NCBI GenBank assembly: GCA_047630175.1 | Contig: JBLHVI010000009.1 | Location: forward strand, 1 to 64,000 | Source: UBA4582 sp047630175 | Lineage (GTDB): Bacteria; Pseudomonadota; Gammaproteobacteria; Pseudomonadales; Azotimanducaceae | Length of the DNA stretch: 64,000 nt | Direction of reading: 5' to 3' | Shown: positions 16,660-25,460 of the stretch, in pieces | Layout: each line of letters starts with the position of its first letter | How positions within the stretch are numbered: position 1 is the first letter of the stretch | Position numbers and translations under genes: made by a program | Notes under the pieces: model-generated | The model's database searches: none | What the model saw: only the letters and a program-made list of their open reading frames with translations | What the model was told of the DNA's origin: nothing

Positions 16660-17172
16660 AACATTTAGATCCTAGTCAGCGCCGCAATATGGTGCGAATT
16701 TATGAATTCGCACCTACTTAACGTCCGATAGATATTTTATTCCCTCTGCGCGCGACTACCAAGGTCGCGTTAGCAGACAGGGCTAGAAGTTTGTCCAAGC
16801 TCGGAAATGCTGCAACGTCAGTTGGCGCGGCGGTTGGGTTCCTTGAGGTCATTTGATTGCGTCATTCTGAGCGCTAAATTCAAGACATGGCCCCAAATTT
16901 GCTTAATAAGGTTGGCAAAGCAATAGTAAAATGTCGCGGTTGTTATCAGGCAGAGACGTGTCATAAGTAGCGTGTTCTTTTCGGCAAATCTTTATTATTC
17001 ATTGCTTGCCACATGCCGTGAGCGTGGCAGAATACAACTGTAGTTAAAGCTACAGAGCATCAATAAAGGAGTATCCAAGGAGCGCTTATGTAATGACCTT
17101 ATAGAAACTTTCGAATCAATCTGGCAGGCGACTAACCCTAATTTTGTTTTACCGAAAAGGTATAGATGAGTT
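16660..17172 (+). other. Non-coding stretch before the phoH-like gene
   Basis: No gene of convincing length on either strand. It holds a perfect 10-bp inverted repeat at 16691-16700/16705-16714 with a 4-base loop (TATG) and no U-run, which could fold in the ridA transcript, and smaller repeats at 16751-16769 and about 17039-17056. Two AAGGAG sequences (17066-17071 and 17077-17082) precede an ATG immediately followed by TAA (17088-17093). Confidence 0.7.
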
Positions 17173-18075
17173 ATGGCAAAAAAATCCCGAGTAAGATGCG
17201 ACGCTAAAAGCAAAACCTCATCTGCGGCTACGTACGTGGATAAGAGCAACCGATTAAACCAGGGGAGGAAATCTCGAAACGAGCGCCTTGATATGCATGG
17301 CATCAGTGATACCATCGAAGCAGATAATTATACCCCCCAAACTCAGGCGCCCCGCCTAGAAAGCGCCTACAAAGTGCAACGTTGCAAACAGCCTCTTCTG
17401 GCAAAAACAAAATCTCAGCAAACCTACATTAACGCAATAAAGAACCATTGCCTCACCTTCGGCACCGGCCCTGCGGGCACGGGTAAAAGTTATTGTGCAG
17501 CGGCCATTGCGGCAGATGCGTTGTTATCGGGGGATATTAGCCGCATTATCCTTACGCGTCCGGCCGTTGAGGCGGGTGAGCAGCTTGGTTTTCTTCCAGG
17601 CGATGTTAATGAAAAGTATGCAGTTTATATTGAAGCAGTAAGAGATGTGCTTAACCAACGATTAGGATCTGGGGCGGTAGACTATCATCTGCGGCACGGT
17701 CGAATTGTTGCTGCGCCACTGGCTTACATGCGCGGTAAGACTTTTGATGAGGATACGTTCGTCATTCTTGATGAAGCGCAGAATACCACGGTCGCGCAAA
17801 TGAAGATGTTCCTTACCCGCATCGGAGAGTCGTGTAAGGTTGTAGTCAATGGCGATGTTAGGCAGAGCGATATACGCGGGCCCAATGGTCTCGCTGACGC
17901 TGTCAAGCGAGTGGAAGGCCTAGCCGGTGTTTTCGTGCACGAGTTTGGACGCGAGGACATAGTGCGTAGTGGCCTAGTACGGGCGCTTATGGATCGTTAT
18001 GAGCCCGATGATACGCCACCTCCAGCAGTGCGGCCGATCGCTGATATTCTTTGGCAGCACTCAGGTCATCACTAG
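17173..18075 (+). CDS. PhoH-like P-loop ATPase
   Basis: 300 residues. A charged, poorly conserved N-terminus of about 75 residues precedes the PhoH ATPase domain, starting LLAKTKSQQTYINAI, with Walker A GPAGTGKS, then RIILTRPAVEAGEQLGFLPG and Walker B FVILDEAQNTT, the diagnostic PhoH motifs. The C-terminal helicase-like motif GDVRQSDI is also present. PhoH proteins are linked to RNA metabolism and sometimes phosphate starvation; this one lies alone, not next to ybeY, so it is probably the second type of PhoH paralogue rather than PhoH/YbeZ. The ATG has only a distant AAAAGG upstream. Confidence 0.9.
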   Translation: MAKKSRVRCDAKSKTSSAATYVDKSNRLNQGRKSRNERLDMHGISDTIEADNYTPQTQAPRLESAYKVQRCKQPLLAKTKSQQTYINAIKNHCLTFGTGPAGTGKSYCAAAIAADALLSGDISRIILTRPAVEAGEQLGFLPGDVNEKYAVYIEAVRDVLNQRLGSGAVDYHLRHGRIVAAPLAYMRGKTFDEDTFVILDEAQNTTVAQMKMFLTRIGESCKVVVNGDVRQSDIRGPNGLADAVKRVEGLAGVFVHEFGREDIVRSGLVRALMDRYEPDDTPPPAVRPIADILWQHSGHH

Positions 18076-18104
18076 GCCACTGGGTGTCTAAGTAACTGCA
18101 AGGG

Positions 18105-18130
18105 CCGCTAAAATAGCGGTCTTCTTGTTG
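18105..18130 (+). terminator. Probable rho-independent terminator of the phoH-like gene
   Basis: Stem CCGCTA (18105-18110) and TAGCGG (18114-18119) with an AAA loop, followed by a T-rich TCTTCTTGTTG. It lies 30 bp after the stop codon. The stem is short and the T-tract is interrupted. Confidence 0.55.
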
Positions 18131-18552
18131 AATCGGGCTAATGGCGTTAGCCCGGTGAGTACCTAAGTCCATAGAGACGGCTTCTGCTGTGATCACACAG
18201 CGGTTGCCGCCGCATTTGACCCATGTGTCTGCGCAACCCCGCAGGGGCAAGTTACAAGCATGCTTGCTGGTCATATTTGCACCAGCTGCTCACCACATAT
18301 CTGTCAATAGCAAATGAGTGAAGGCCTGAGCGCGGCTATCGTCCCTGCAGTGAACAGTCGCCCGTGACTGTCGGTTGTGTCTATCTATGTCACGCTTTGG
18401 TCATTTGACGCGCGTATCTTTCACCTCACCCCGAACGGCTGTAGCTGTGCACGTCTTTGGGCTTAAATAAGGGTCAGTTAATGCAACCTTTGAGCGGGCC
18501 TCGATGTCTTAAAGGTAACAGCCAGCGATAGCCAAATCGGGAATAACCTGTT
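18131..18552 (+). other. Intergenic stretch before the RND operon
   Basis: No convincing gene. A minus-strand frame crosses 17987-18274 into the phoH-like gene but has no family features. The segment presumably holds the promoter of the efflux operon; I could not pick a clear -35/-10 pair. Confidence 0.5.
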
Positions 18553-19758
18553 GTGAATAAAATAGTAAGCATCATGGCGCCAGTGGCGCTGTTAGTCGCA
18601 GGAGTGGGTGGCTATGCACTCATGCACTGGTCCAAGCCTGAGCCGGAGAAAAAAGATCAGCAGCCGCGGGCCCTGAGCGTATTTGTGCAGCCTGTGGAAC
18701 GTGCTGAGGCGGCACTAGATGTCAGTGCCCAAGGCGAGGTCAGGGCGGGCACGCAGGTTGAGTTGATATCTCAGGTTGCGGGTCGTGTTGTTGCTGTCTC
18801 GAGTGAGTTTATTGAGGGAGGTGTTATCACTTCAGGTGCGCCTCTCATCGAAATTGAAGCGATTGATTTCCAGCTGGCACTGGCGCAGCGACAGGCGCGT
18901 CTGGCCGAAGCCGAAGTGGCGGTTCAGACAGCGCTAGCCATGGCCGGTGTTGCCCGCAAACAGCTGACCAATGCCAGCGAAGCTTCAGATTTGGCTCTCA
19001 GGAAACCTCAGGTAGCTGAGGCCAAAGCACGTCGCGAAGCTGCCAAAGCAGATTTGCAGCAGGCCAGACTGGATCTTGCCAGAACAAAGATCTCTTTGCC
19101 TTTCGATGGGCGGCTAATCAGCACTCAAGTCGATGTGGGTCAGTATGTGATGCCGGGTGTTACCCTAGGGCTGGCCTTCTCGACTGAAAAAGTTGAGGTT
19201 CGACTGGCGTTGTCTGATAGTCAATTGGCATCTTTGGGGTTGCCTATAGGCTATGTTGCTGGCCCCGGTGGTGGCCCAGGTGTGCAGTTATCTGCAATTG
19301 TGGCGGGATTCAGGCACACCTGGAAAGGAAAGATGGCGCGCTTAGATGCCGCTATCGATTCGAACACGCGCATGGTTTTTGGCACGGTTGAAGTGTTTGC
19401 GCCTTATACCTTGAACCGTTCTGAGCGGGGCATGCCGCTGGCGGTTGGGTTATATGTAGACGCTGAGATTCAGGGTCGGCAGGTGGATGATGCCTATGTC
19501 ATTCCACGAGACGCTCTGCGCGCTGGCAATAAAGTGTTTGTCGTGACGGATGCCGGTGAGTTGGAGATTCGTGAGGTGATCGTCGCGCACAGCACTGCCA
19601 CCGAGGCGATTGTCTCTAGTGGCTTAGTGCTAGGGGAGAGGGTTGTTGTGTCATCGATTCGTAATGCGATTCCAGGGATGGCTCTTGAAGCCTTGGATAG
19701 GCTCAACCCTGCCACCACGGTGGCCGAGCGCCAACCTGCAACCGAGGCTGGGAGCTAG
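18553..19758 (+). CDS. RND efflux periplasmic adaptor (membrane fusion protein)
   Basis: 401 residues, starting at GTG 18553. An N-terminal membrane anchor (residues ~7-27) is followed by the lipoyl-like halves (VSAQGEVRAGTQVELISQVAGR; later ISLPFDGRLISTQVDVGQYV), a helical hairpin at about 105-185, and a beta-barrel plus C-terminal membrane-proximal region (YVIPRDALRAGNKVFVV). It links an inner-membrane RND pump to an outer-membrane channel. The pump gene follows after 6 bp; no TolC-type channel gene is present nearby. The exported compounds cannot be told from sequence. Confidence 0.93.
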   Translation: MNKIVSIMAPVALLVAGVGGYALMHWSKPEPEKKDQQPRALSVFVQPVERAEAALDVSAQGEVRAGTQVELISQVAGRVVAVSSEFIEGGVITSGAPLIEIEAIDFQLALAQRQARLAEAEVAVQTALAMAGVARKQLTNASEASDLALRKPQVAEAKARREAAKADLQQARLDLARTKISLPFDGRLISTQVDVGQYVMPGVTLGLAFSTEKVEVRLALSDSQLASLGLPIGYVAGPGGGPGVQLSAIVAGFRHTWKGKMARLDAAIDSNTRMVFGTVEVFAPYTLNRSERGMPLAVGLYVDAEIQGRQVDDAYVIPRDALRAGNKVFVVTDAGELEIREVIVAHSTATEAIVSSGLVLGERVVVSSIRNAIPGMALEALDRLNPATTVAERQPATEAGS

Positions 19759-19764
19759 AGGATT

Positions 19765-22700
19765 ATGGAAACTATTATTAGGTGGTGGGCCTCCAATACT
19801 GTCGCCGCGAATTTACTCATGTTTGGCATTCTGCTGGCGGGTTTGCTGGGCTTTATTGCTATGGAAAGGGAAGCCTTTCCAGTTTTCAAGCCCCACCAGG
19901 TGGCTATCGAAGTGGCTTGGCCTGGGGCCGCGCCGCAGGAAGTCGAAGAACAGATCGTCGCCCGTATTGAGCAAGCACTAAGCGGTATTGATAGTGTTGA
20001 CACCTACTACTCGACCGCCACAGAAGGCTTCGCACGCATTGAGGTCCACACACTCCCTAAGCAGGATATGGGCGCTTTTTTGAATGACGTCAAGAATGCT
20101 GTGGATGCGGTGAATTCGTTACCCCGGGATGTTGAGAACCCCCGCGTTTACAAAATTGAGTACCGTGGCGAAATGATGCGAGTCGCTGTGCATGGTGACA
20201 TCGGCGAGAAGGCACTAACGCGGCTTGCTCATGAGTTGCGTGATGAAGTTGCGCAGTTGCCTTATATCTCTCTGGTTGAACTTTTTGGCAGTCGCCGTGA
20301 AGAGGTCACGATAGAGTTGTCAGAATCTGCTATGCGTCGCTACGACGTAGGTTTTGCTGATGTTGCGGCGGCGATTCGCGGCAGCTCTATTAACATGTCG
20401 TCGGGGCAGATTCGCACTGAAACAGGTGATGTGCGACTGCGGGCCCGTAACATGGCTGATGATGAGGCAGATTTCAGCAACATAGTCATCCGCCAGAGTC
20501 AAAACGGCGGGTTGGTTAAGGTTGGCGATGTTGCCCGAGTTATTGATGGCTTCGAGGACGAAGAAATCCTCGCTACCCTAAACGGCGAGCCGGCGGTGCT
20601 GCTGCAGGTCCAGTCCACCGATAATATGCAGGTGGTTAAGTCTAGTGAAGCGATGCGCGCATGGATGGTAGAACGGCAGAAAAATCTGCCAGCGGGTGTC
20701 AGCCTGACATTATGGTTTGACACTGCGGATATCTATCAAAGCCGCATGCAGACAATTACATCGTCTGCGACCATTGGCTTATTGCTGGTGTTCCTAGTGC
20801 TGATTTTGTCACTGCGACCGCGGGTAGCGCTCTGGGTAACCGCAGGTATCGCGGTATCGTTCATGGGAACTTTCGCACTGCTGCCTTCCATGGATGTGTC
20901 ACTGAATATCATGTCGACCTTCGCCTTTTTGTTGGTGCTCGGAATTGTAGTCGATGATGCAATCGTCGTGGGTGAGAGTATTCATCAGCATAGCCATGCT
21001 GCAGGCGGTCGAGATGGCTTAGCAGCCGCTATTGAAGGTGCATCTGTTGTATCAAAACCGGTTATTTTTGCGGTGTTGACGACCATGGTGGCCTTTGCGC
21101 CATTCTTTTTTCTGTCAACTGAAGAGGCCCAGATCACTCGACAATTCTCGATCGTAATTACTTTGGCCTTGGTTGTATCGCTGATTGAAGCATTCTTGAT
21201 TTTGCCGGCTCACCTGTCACATATGAAGCATCGAGAGAAACTTGGGAGATTGGCGCGCTGGCAAAAACGTATCGAAGAAAGCATCGTCGGGTTCGCCAAC
21301 ACTCATTATCGACGTTGGATTGATGTTTGTATCCGGCATAGGTATCTAACGGTGAGTGCATTTGTGATGGCTTTTGTGTTGAGCTTGGGCTTGTACACGA
21401 GTGGCTGGGTTAAATTTAACTTCATGCCCGAGGTCGAGAATGAGATCATCTATCTGAATGTTACGCTCCCTACCGGCACGCCTTATGCGCGAGCCCTAGG
21501 TGTGCTCGATCAGCTTCAGCGGGCAGAGTTGCAGCTCGTAGATGAGGTTGACGCTCGCGCGGAAATTGAGGGGGGTAGCGGTCAATTGATTGAGGCCTGG
21601 TACACACGTTCACGCCGTGACAGCGTTATTGCTATCGTCAAATTGGCACCACCTGAAATCCGTGACATGAGTGCCAAGGAAGCAGCCTCGCGCTTGCGTG
21701 ATCTCGTTGGCGAAATTCCTGACGCTGATGAAATTGACGTTAACTACACGATGAATGACTCCAATCCGCAGGTGACCTTCGCGTTGCGACATAACGATAT
21801 GGCGGTGCTGAAAGCCGCAGCCAAAGAAGTACAGGCGCAGCTTTACAGTTATGACGGTACCTATTACGTGCGGGATTCCATGCGGGGTGAGTCTGATGAG
21901 TTACATATGCAGCTACTCCCAGGTGCAGAAAAATTAGGTCTGACGCTGGCGCAGGTTTCCCAACAGGTTAGGCGAGCCTATTTTGGCGAAGAAGTGCAAC
22001 GTCTGCCAAGAGAAAATGGGGATGTTAGGGTGATGGTGCGATATCCGTCGGCGCTGCGCCATAGCCTCGATAGTTTGAATGATTTTCGCATTCGTATGCC
22101 TGACGGCCGGCAAATTCCGTTGCTGCAGGTTGCTGAAGTTGAAGTGGCCTCCGGCGTGCAAAACATTCAACGTCGTGACGGCGAGCGTGTGGTCTGGGTC
22201 ACAGCCGATGTAATTGGTGATCTCATGAGTGACATCAATACAGACATGAAAGACAACTTTTTGCCAGGTATTGAAAAACGCTTCCCCGGGCTGAAGATCG
22301 GCGTGAGTGGTAATGCTGAGAGCGAAGAACGATTTATGGGCGAGCTTGTGTCCCTATTCGGTATCGCCTTGTTTGTTATGTATGCACTAATTGCCGTGGC
22401 ATTCAGGTCTTACTGGTTGCCGTTGTTGGTGATGACAGCGATTCCTTTTGGTTTTATGGGCGCGGTTTACGGTCACTGGTTGTTTGGGGTTTCCATGGCT
22501 ATGTTTTCTTATTTTGGGATTGGTGCAGCAGCGGGCGTCGTGGTGAACGACAATCTAGTGCTGGTTGATTACATAGAGCGCTTACGCAAAGAGGGTAAGC
22601 AGGCCGCTGACGCCGTAGTCATGGCAGGTGTAGCCCGATTTCGTCCGATATTGCTCACCTCAGTAACAACCTTTGTCGGATTAATGCCGATTATGGCCGA

Positions 22701-22956
22701 GCGTTCCACCGATGCGCAGTTTCTAAAGCCCGCGGTATTGTCATTGGCATTTGGCGTACTGTTTGCGTTATTCGTGTCGTTATTGATGGTGCCAGCGCTG
22801 TACTGTGTTGGTGATGACATCAATGGGCTTTTGACCCGTATTAAGGCGTGGTTCCGTCAACGTTTAGGCAACGAGGCGCCGGCGGCAGCAGGGCCCATGC
22901 TTGCCAAGACCAACACGTCAGAAATAGCCCCTAGCATACCGGCCCCTCGCCCTTAG
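19765..22956 (+). CDS. RND efflux permease (AcrB/MdtB superfamily)
   Basis: 1063 residues, full length, with the first membrane helix at 12-32, two large periplasmic loops, and the duplicated six-helix halves. The proton-relay pair is visible in TM4 (GIVVDDAIVVGES; Asp397-Asp398). The second half has GIGAAAGVVVNDNLVLVDYI, with Asn in place of one expected position as is common. It belongs to the hydrophobe/amphiphile-type RND branch found widely in marine Gammaproteobacteria, not the heavy-metal CusA branch (no CusA-type methionine cluster noticed). It forms an operon with the preceding adaptor. Confidence 0.95.
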   Translation: METIIRWWASNTVAANLLMFGILLAGLLGFIAMEREAFPVFKPHQVAIEVAWPGAAPQEVEEQIVARIEQALSGIDSVDTYYSTATEGFARIEVHTLPKQDMGAFLNDVKNAVDAVNSLPRDVENPRVYKIEYRGEMMRVAVHGDIGEKALTRLAHELRDEVAQLPYISLVELFGSRREEVTIELSESAMRRYDVGFADVAAAIRGSSINMSSGQIRTETGDVRLRARNMADDEADFSNIVIRQSQNGGLVKVGDVARVIDGFEDEEILATLNGEPAVLLQVQSTDNMQVVKSSEAMRAWMVERQKNLPAGVSLTLWFDTADIYQSRMQTITSSATIGLLLVFLVLILSLRPRVALWVTAGIAVSFMGTFALLPSMDVSLNIMSTFAFLLVLGIVVDDAIVVGESIHQHSHAAGGRDGLAAAIEGASVVSKPVIFAVLTTMVAFAPFFFLSTEEAQITRQFSIVITLALVVSLIEAFLILPAHLSHMKHREKLGRLARWQKRIEESIVGFANTHYRRWIDVCIRHRYLTVSAFVMAFVLSLGLYTSGWVKFNFMPEVENEIIYLNVTLPTGTPYARALGVLDQLQRAELQLVDEVDARAEIEGGSGQLIEAWYTRSRRDSVIAIVKLAPPEIRDMSAKEAASRLRDLVGEIPDADEIDVNYTMNDSNPQVTFALRHNDMAVLKAAAKEVQAQLYSYDGTYYVRDSMRGESDELHMQLLPGAEKLGLTLAQVSQQVRRAYFGEEVQRLPRENGDVRVMVRYPSALRHSLDSLNDFRIRMPDGRQIPLLQVAEVEVASGVQNIQRRDGERVVWVTADVIGDLMSDINTDMKDNFLPGIEKRFPGLKIGVSGNAESEERFMGELVSLFGIALFVMYALIAVAFRSYWLPLLVMTAIPFGFMGAVYGHWLFGVSMAMFSYFGIGAAAGVVVNDNLVLVDYIERLRKEGKQAADAVVMAGVARFRPILLTSVTTFVGLMPIMAERSTDAQFLKPAVLSLAFGVLFALFVSLLMVPALYCVGDDINGLLTRIKAWFRQRLGNEAPAAAGPMLAKTNTSEIAPSIPAPRP

Positions 22957-23201
22957 TGCTCATAGTCTGGCTAGGACCTGTCGGGTTTTTGCATTCCCGG
23001 CAGGCTCGACCCGACTCCCATCCCGCGTTATATTGACCCGATGGATGCCCTCGCGCCAGCTATTGTCTGGATCAGGTGCTCATAGAGCCGCTTTTTTGTG
23101 AAATAGCATTCTGTGCATGAGCTTGCTAGAACAAGCGCGCAAAAACTAATAATTCAAAAAAGAATTTTATACATGCTTTTTATACAAAGAAGGAGTGACG
23201 T
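22957..23201 (+). other. Intergenic stretch with an inverted repeat
   Basis: A 9-bp inverted repeat (22977-22985 with 22996-23004, one mismatch) with a T-rich loop follows the permease gene and may end its transcript, although no U-run follows. Near 23170-23192 two similar 12-bp pieces TTTTATACAxxx precede the AAGGAG of the next gene. Confidence 0.5.
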
Positions 23202-23885
23202 ATGTCAGTCAACGACGAGTTGATACTCGAACAGATTCAAATTGGGCCCATGCAGAACTTTACTTACCTGGTTGGCTCCAAGCGCACCCGTGAAGTGGTG
23301 GTGATTGATCCCGCATGGGATATTGAGGCGCTGATGAATATTGTGCAGGAACGGGGTTATATATTGAATGCGGCGTTGCTAACACACTACCATCCAGATC
23401 ATTGCGGCGGCTCTTTCGGTAAGAACAAGGTGCAGGGCGTAGCTGAATTACTCGCCAGCAATCCGGTCAAGATCTATGCGCACAAGCTAGAGGCCGATGG
23501 CGTAAAGAAAGTTACCGGCATCTCTGACGAAGATATGGTCAAGGTAGAATCTGGTGATCGGCTTAAAGTGGGTGATGTTGACGTTGAATTTCTGCACACG
23601 CCAGGGCACACGCCTGGATCACAGTGCTTTCGGATCAAGCATACGTTGGTGTCGGGCGACACGTTGTTTACGAATGGTTGTGGTCGGGTGGATTTGCCCG
23701 GCTCAAATTCAGAGGATATGTTCAATAGTATTCAAAAACTCGCAGCACTGCCAGATGAGACAATATTGTTACCTGGTCATAACTACGGCGACGCGCCAAC
23801 GGCGAGTATGGCGGAAACCAAACGCGTCAATACCTACATGCGGATTAACGACCTGGGGTCTTGGAAGATGATGATGGGGGGGTGA
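23202..23885 (+). CDS. Metallo-beta-lactamase-fold hydrolase (glyoxalase II-like)
   Basis: 227 residues. Zinc-binding motif THYHPDHCGG (His62, His64, Asp66, His67), then FLHTPGHTPGSQCF, VSGDTLFTNGCGR and LLPGHNYG give the full metal-ligand set of the MBL fold. It resembles the glyoxalase II/persulfide-dioxygenase-like group, without a lactamase-type active site context; the exact substrate, possibly a thioester, is unknown. AAGGAG 8 bp before ATG fixes the start. A strong terminator follows. Confidence 0.9.
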   Translation: MSVNDELILEQIQIGPMQNFTYLVGSKRTREVVVIDPAWDIEALMNIVQERGYILNAALLTHYHPDHCGGSFGKNKVQGVAELLASNPVKIYAHKLEADGVKKVTGISDEDMVKVESGDRLKVGDVDVEFLHTPGHTPGSQCFRIKHTLVSGDTLFTNGCGRVDLPGSNSEDMFNSIQKLAALPDETILLPGHNYGDAPTASMAETKRVNTYMRINDLGSWKMMMGG

Positions 23886-23970
23886 TGTAGGCGCTTCAAG
23901 ATGTTAATACCGCTTACATACAGCAGGGAAGCGCGTGAAACGGATGTGATTGGAAGCAACTGTTTGAACG

Positions 23971-24000
23971 GGTTTGGCAGCTGTTTGCCACCTTTTTTGT
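23971..24000 (+). terminator. Rho-independent terminator of the MBL-fold gene
   Basis: TGGCA (23975-23979) pairs with TGCCA (23986-23990), extended by GGT/ACC with a small bulge, and six T follow at 23993-23998. Position, 90 bp after the stop, and U-run fit an intrinsic terminator on the plus strand. Confidence 0.75.
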
Positions 24001-24027
24001 TGCTCGCTCGCGACGAGAAGTAGTTTT

Positions 24028-24068
24028 GCCCGCAGCGTGGCGAGGTTGTGCCTCGCCACGCTGCGGGC
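24028..24068. terminator. Long perfect inverted repeat between convergent genes
   Basis: An 18-bp perfect stem (24028-24045 with 24051-24068) with a 5-base loop lies between the convergent MBL and ompA-like genes, 10 bp after the ompA-like stop. No T-tract follows on either strand, so it is not a textbook intrinsic terminator; it may stop or stabilise the 3' end of the abundant ompA-like transcript. Confidence 0.6.
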
Positions 24069-24078
24069 AAGCGCACTA

Positions 24079-25293
24079 TTAGTTATCGTCGGTTTTGTTG
24101 ACAGCCGCTACCACTGCGACAACGCGTCGATTGCTCTGGCGACCAGCTTTATCATCATTAGTAGCAACAGGCTTAGCTTCGCCATACCCAAATGAGCGCA
24201 CTCGGCTGGCATCAACCTTGAACTCTTCAATCAGCAGCTTGGCAATGGAGGCGGCGCGCTGCTCAGAAAGGCGCTGGTTGTAGTCTGCAGCACCCATGCT
24301 GTCCGTATGTCCTTCGAAGGTGACTGCGGTCAAGGGATACTGACGCATGAAGTTGGCAACCTTCTTCACTTCTACACTGTGTGCAGGACGTGATTTCGCC
24401 GAGTCAAAATCAAACTCGACATCCAGCGTAATACTCACGGCTTCTTCTAAAATCGTGTAGCAACCCGTCTCATCTACCAAGGCAGGTGGGTAGGTCTGCG
24501 GGCAGACGTCGCGATGATCAGCAACACCGTCGCGGTCACTGTCCATGCCACAACCACTGGCATCAACGGTTACGCCTGCGGGTGTTTGTAGGCATTTGTC
24601 CTGCGCGTTCTTGACGCCGTCTTGATCCGTATCGTCATCGCAACCATTGCGGTCAACGCTGGTGCCAATGGGTGTGTTCGAGCAGCGGTCAGTTGAGTCC
24701 TTGACGCCATCATCGTCTGCGTCGAGATCGAGCACCGGGGCTGCAGCCAGCAGGGGTACAGAGCGCCCGGTATCGCCAAAGGTGTACTGGTAGCCAACCG
24801 TTATGCCTGAATCTAGCGCTGTATCGCTAGTGCCTCTGAATAATTTCATGTCTGCGCGTAGGGCTGAATTAGATGAGAACAAGTATTTTACGCCAGCGCC
24901 GACGTTTAACTGGGTTTCATTGTCGGTGCTGACACCATTGTTGTCGAGCTTGAGTCGGCCCGCGCCGAATGACAGAAATGGCTTGATGTTGCTGCTGCCC
25001 ACGTCAAGGTTGTAAAGACTGTCTAGGCGCCATTGGCGGCCGTCACTGCTGGTGTTGGTCAACTCAGAATCGGTATCAATATCGGTATAGTTCAATTCAA
25101 CTGCCCACGGGCTGTCAAATCTGTAGCCGAGGCCTAGGTTCAGATGATTGCCATTTTTGACATTGCGATCGTCGTCAAACATTGATAAACCGATACCGGG
25201 ACTAAGGGTAACACCACTGGCTTCTTCGGTTGCTAAAGCATGGGGTGCCAGACTGATGAGAGCGGCAGTGATCAAATATTTGGTCGAGCGCAT
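24079..25293 (-). CDS. OmpA-family outer membrane porin with thrombospondin type 3 repeats
   Basis: 404 residues. A signal peptide ending at ALA-TEE (about residue 22) is followed by an eight-stranded barrel (to about 185; NLGLGYRFDSPWAVELNYTD and similar amphipathic strands), then Asp-rich calcium-binding type repeats (DADDDGVKDSTDRC, DTDQDGVKNAQDKC, DSDRDGVADHRDVC, with paired cysteines), and a C-terminal peptidoglycan-binding domain (VTFEGHTDSMGAADYNQRLS, VRSFGYGEAKPVA). This OprF-like layout anchors the outer membrane to the wall. AAGGA precedes the ATG, and a sigma70-like promoter lies upstream. Confidence 0.93.
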   Translation of the reverse strand: MRSTKYLITAALISLAPHALATEEASGVTLSPGIGLSMFDDDRNVKNGNHLNLGLGYRFDSPWAVELNYTDIDTDSELTNTSSDGRQWRLDSLYNLDVGSSNIKPFLSFGAGRLKLDNNGVSTDNETQLNVGAGVKYLFSSNSALRADMKLFRGTSDTALDSGITVGYQYTFGDTGRSVPLLAAAPVLDLDADDDGVKDSTDRCSNTPIGTSVDRNGCDDDTDQDGVKNAQDKCLQTPAGVTVDASGCGMDSDRDGVADHRDVCPQTYPPALVDETGCYTILEEAVSITLDVEFDFDSAKSRPAHSVEVKKVANFMRQYPLTAVTFEGHTDSMGAADYNQRLSEQRAASIAKLLIEEFKVDASRVRSFGYGEAKPVATNDDKAGRQSNRRVVAVVAAVNKTDDN

Positions 25294-25323
25294 GATTTAT
25301 CCTTGTGGGCGTAATTATGCGCG

Positions 25324-25351
25324 ATATTAAGGCATGCCACAGAATAATCAA
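25324..25351 (-). promoter_or_regulatory. Candidate sigma70 promoter of the ompA-like gene
   Basis: On the minus strand TTGATT (25346-25351) and TAATAT (25324-25329) are separated by 16 bp, 31 bp upstream of the ATG. Both hexamers are close to consensus. A 5' leader of about 25 nt with AAGGA would follow. Confidence 0.5.
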
Positions 25352-25460
25352 CGGGAAAAAGGTAGTCATGTGTACTATGCCGGGCAAAAGGCAAGGTGAA
25401 CTTTTAGGGCGTTGGTTGTTTGAGTGAGGCGGCACGCTGCGACGCTGCCGCCAGATATTG

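Noticed and set aside
18101..18274. Minus-strand frame of about 58 codons plus extension into the phoH-like gene
   Set aside because: It crosses the phoH terminator, has no good ribosome site and no family likeness.
25428..25452. Hairpin GGCGGCA/TGCCGCC just after the asnS stop as its terminator
   Set aside because: The stem is real but no U-run follows on the minus strand, so I did not list it as a terminator.
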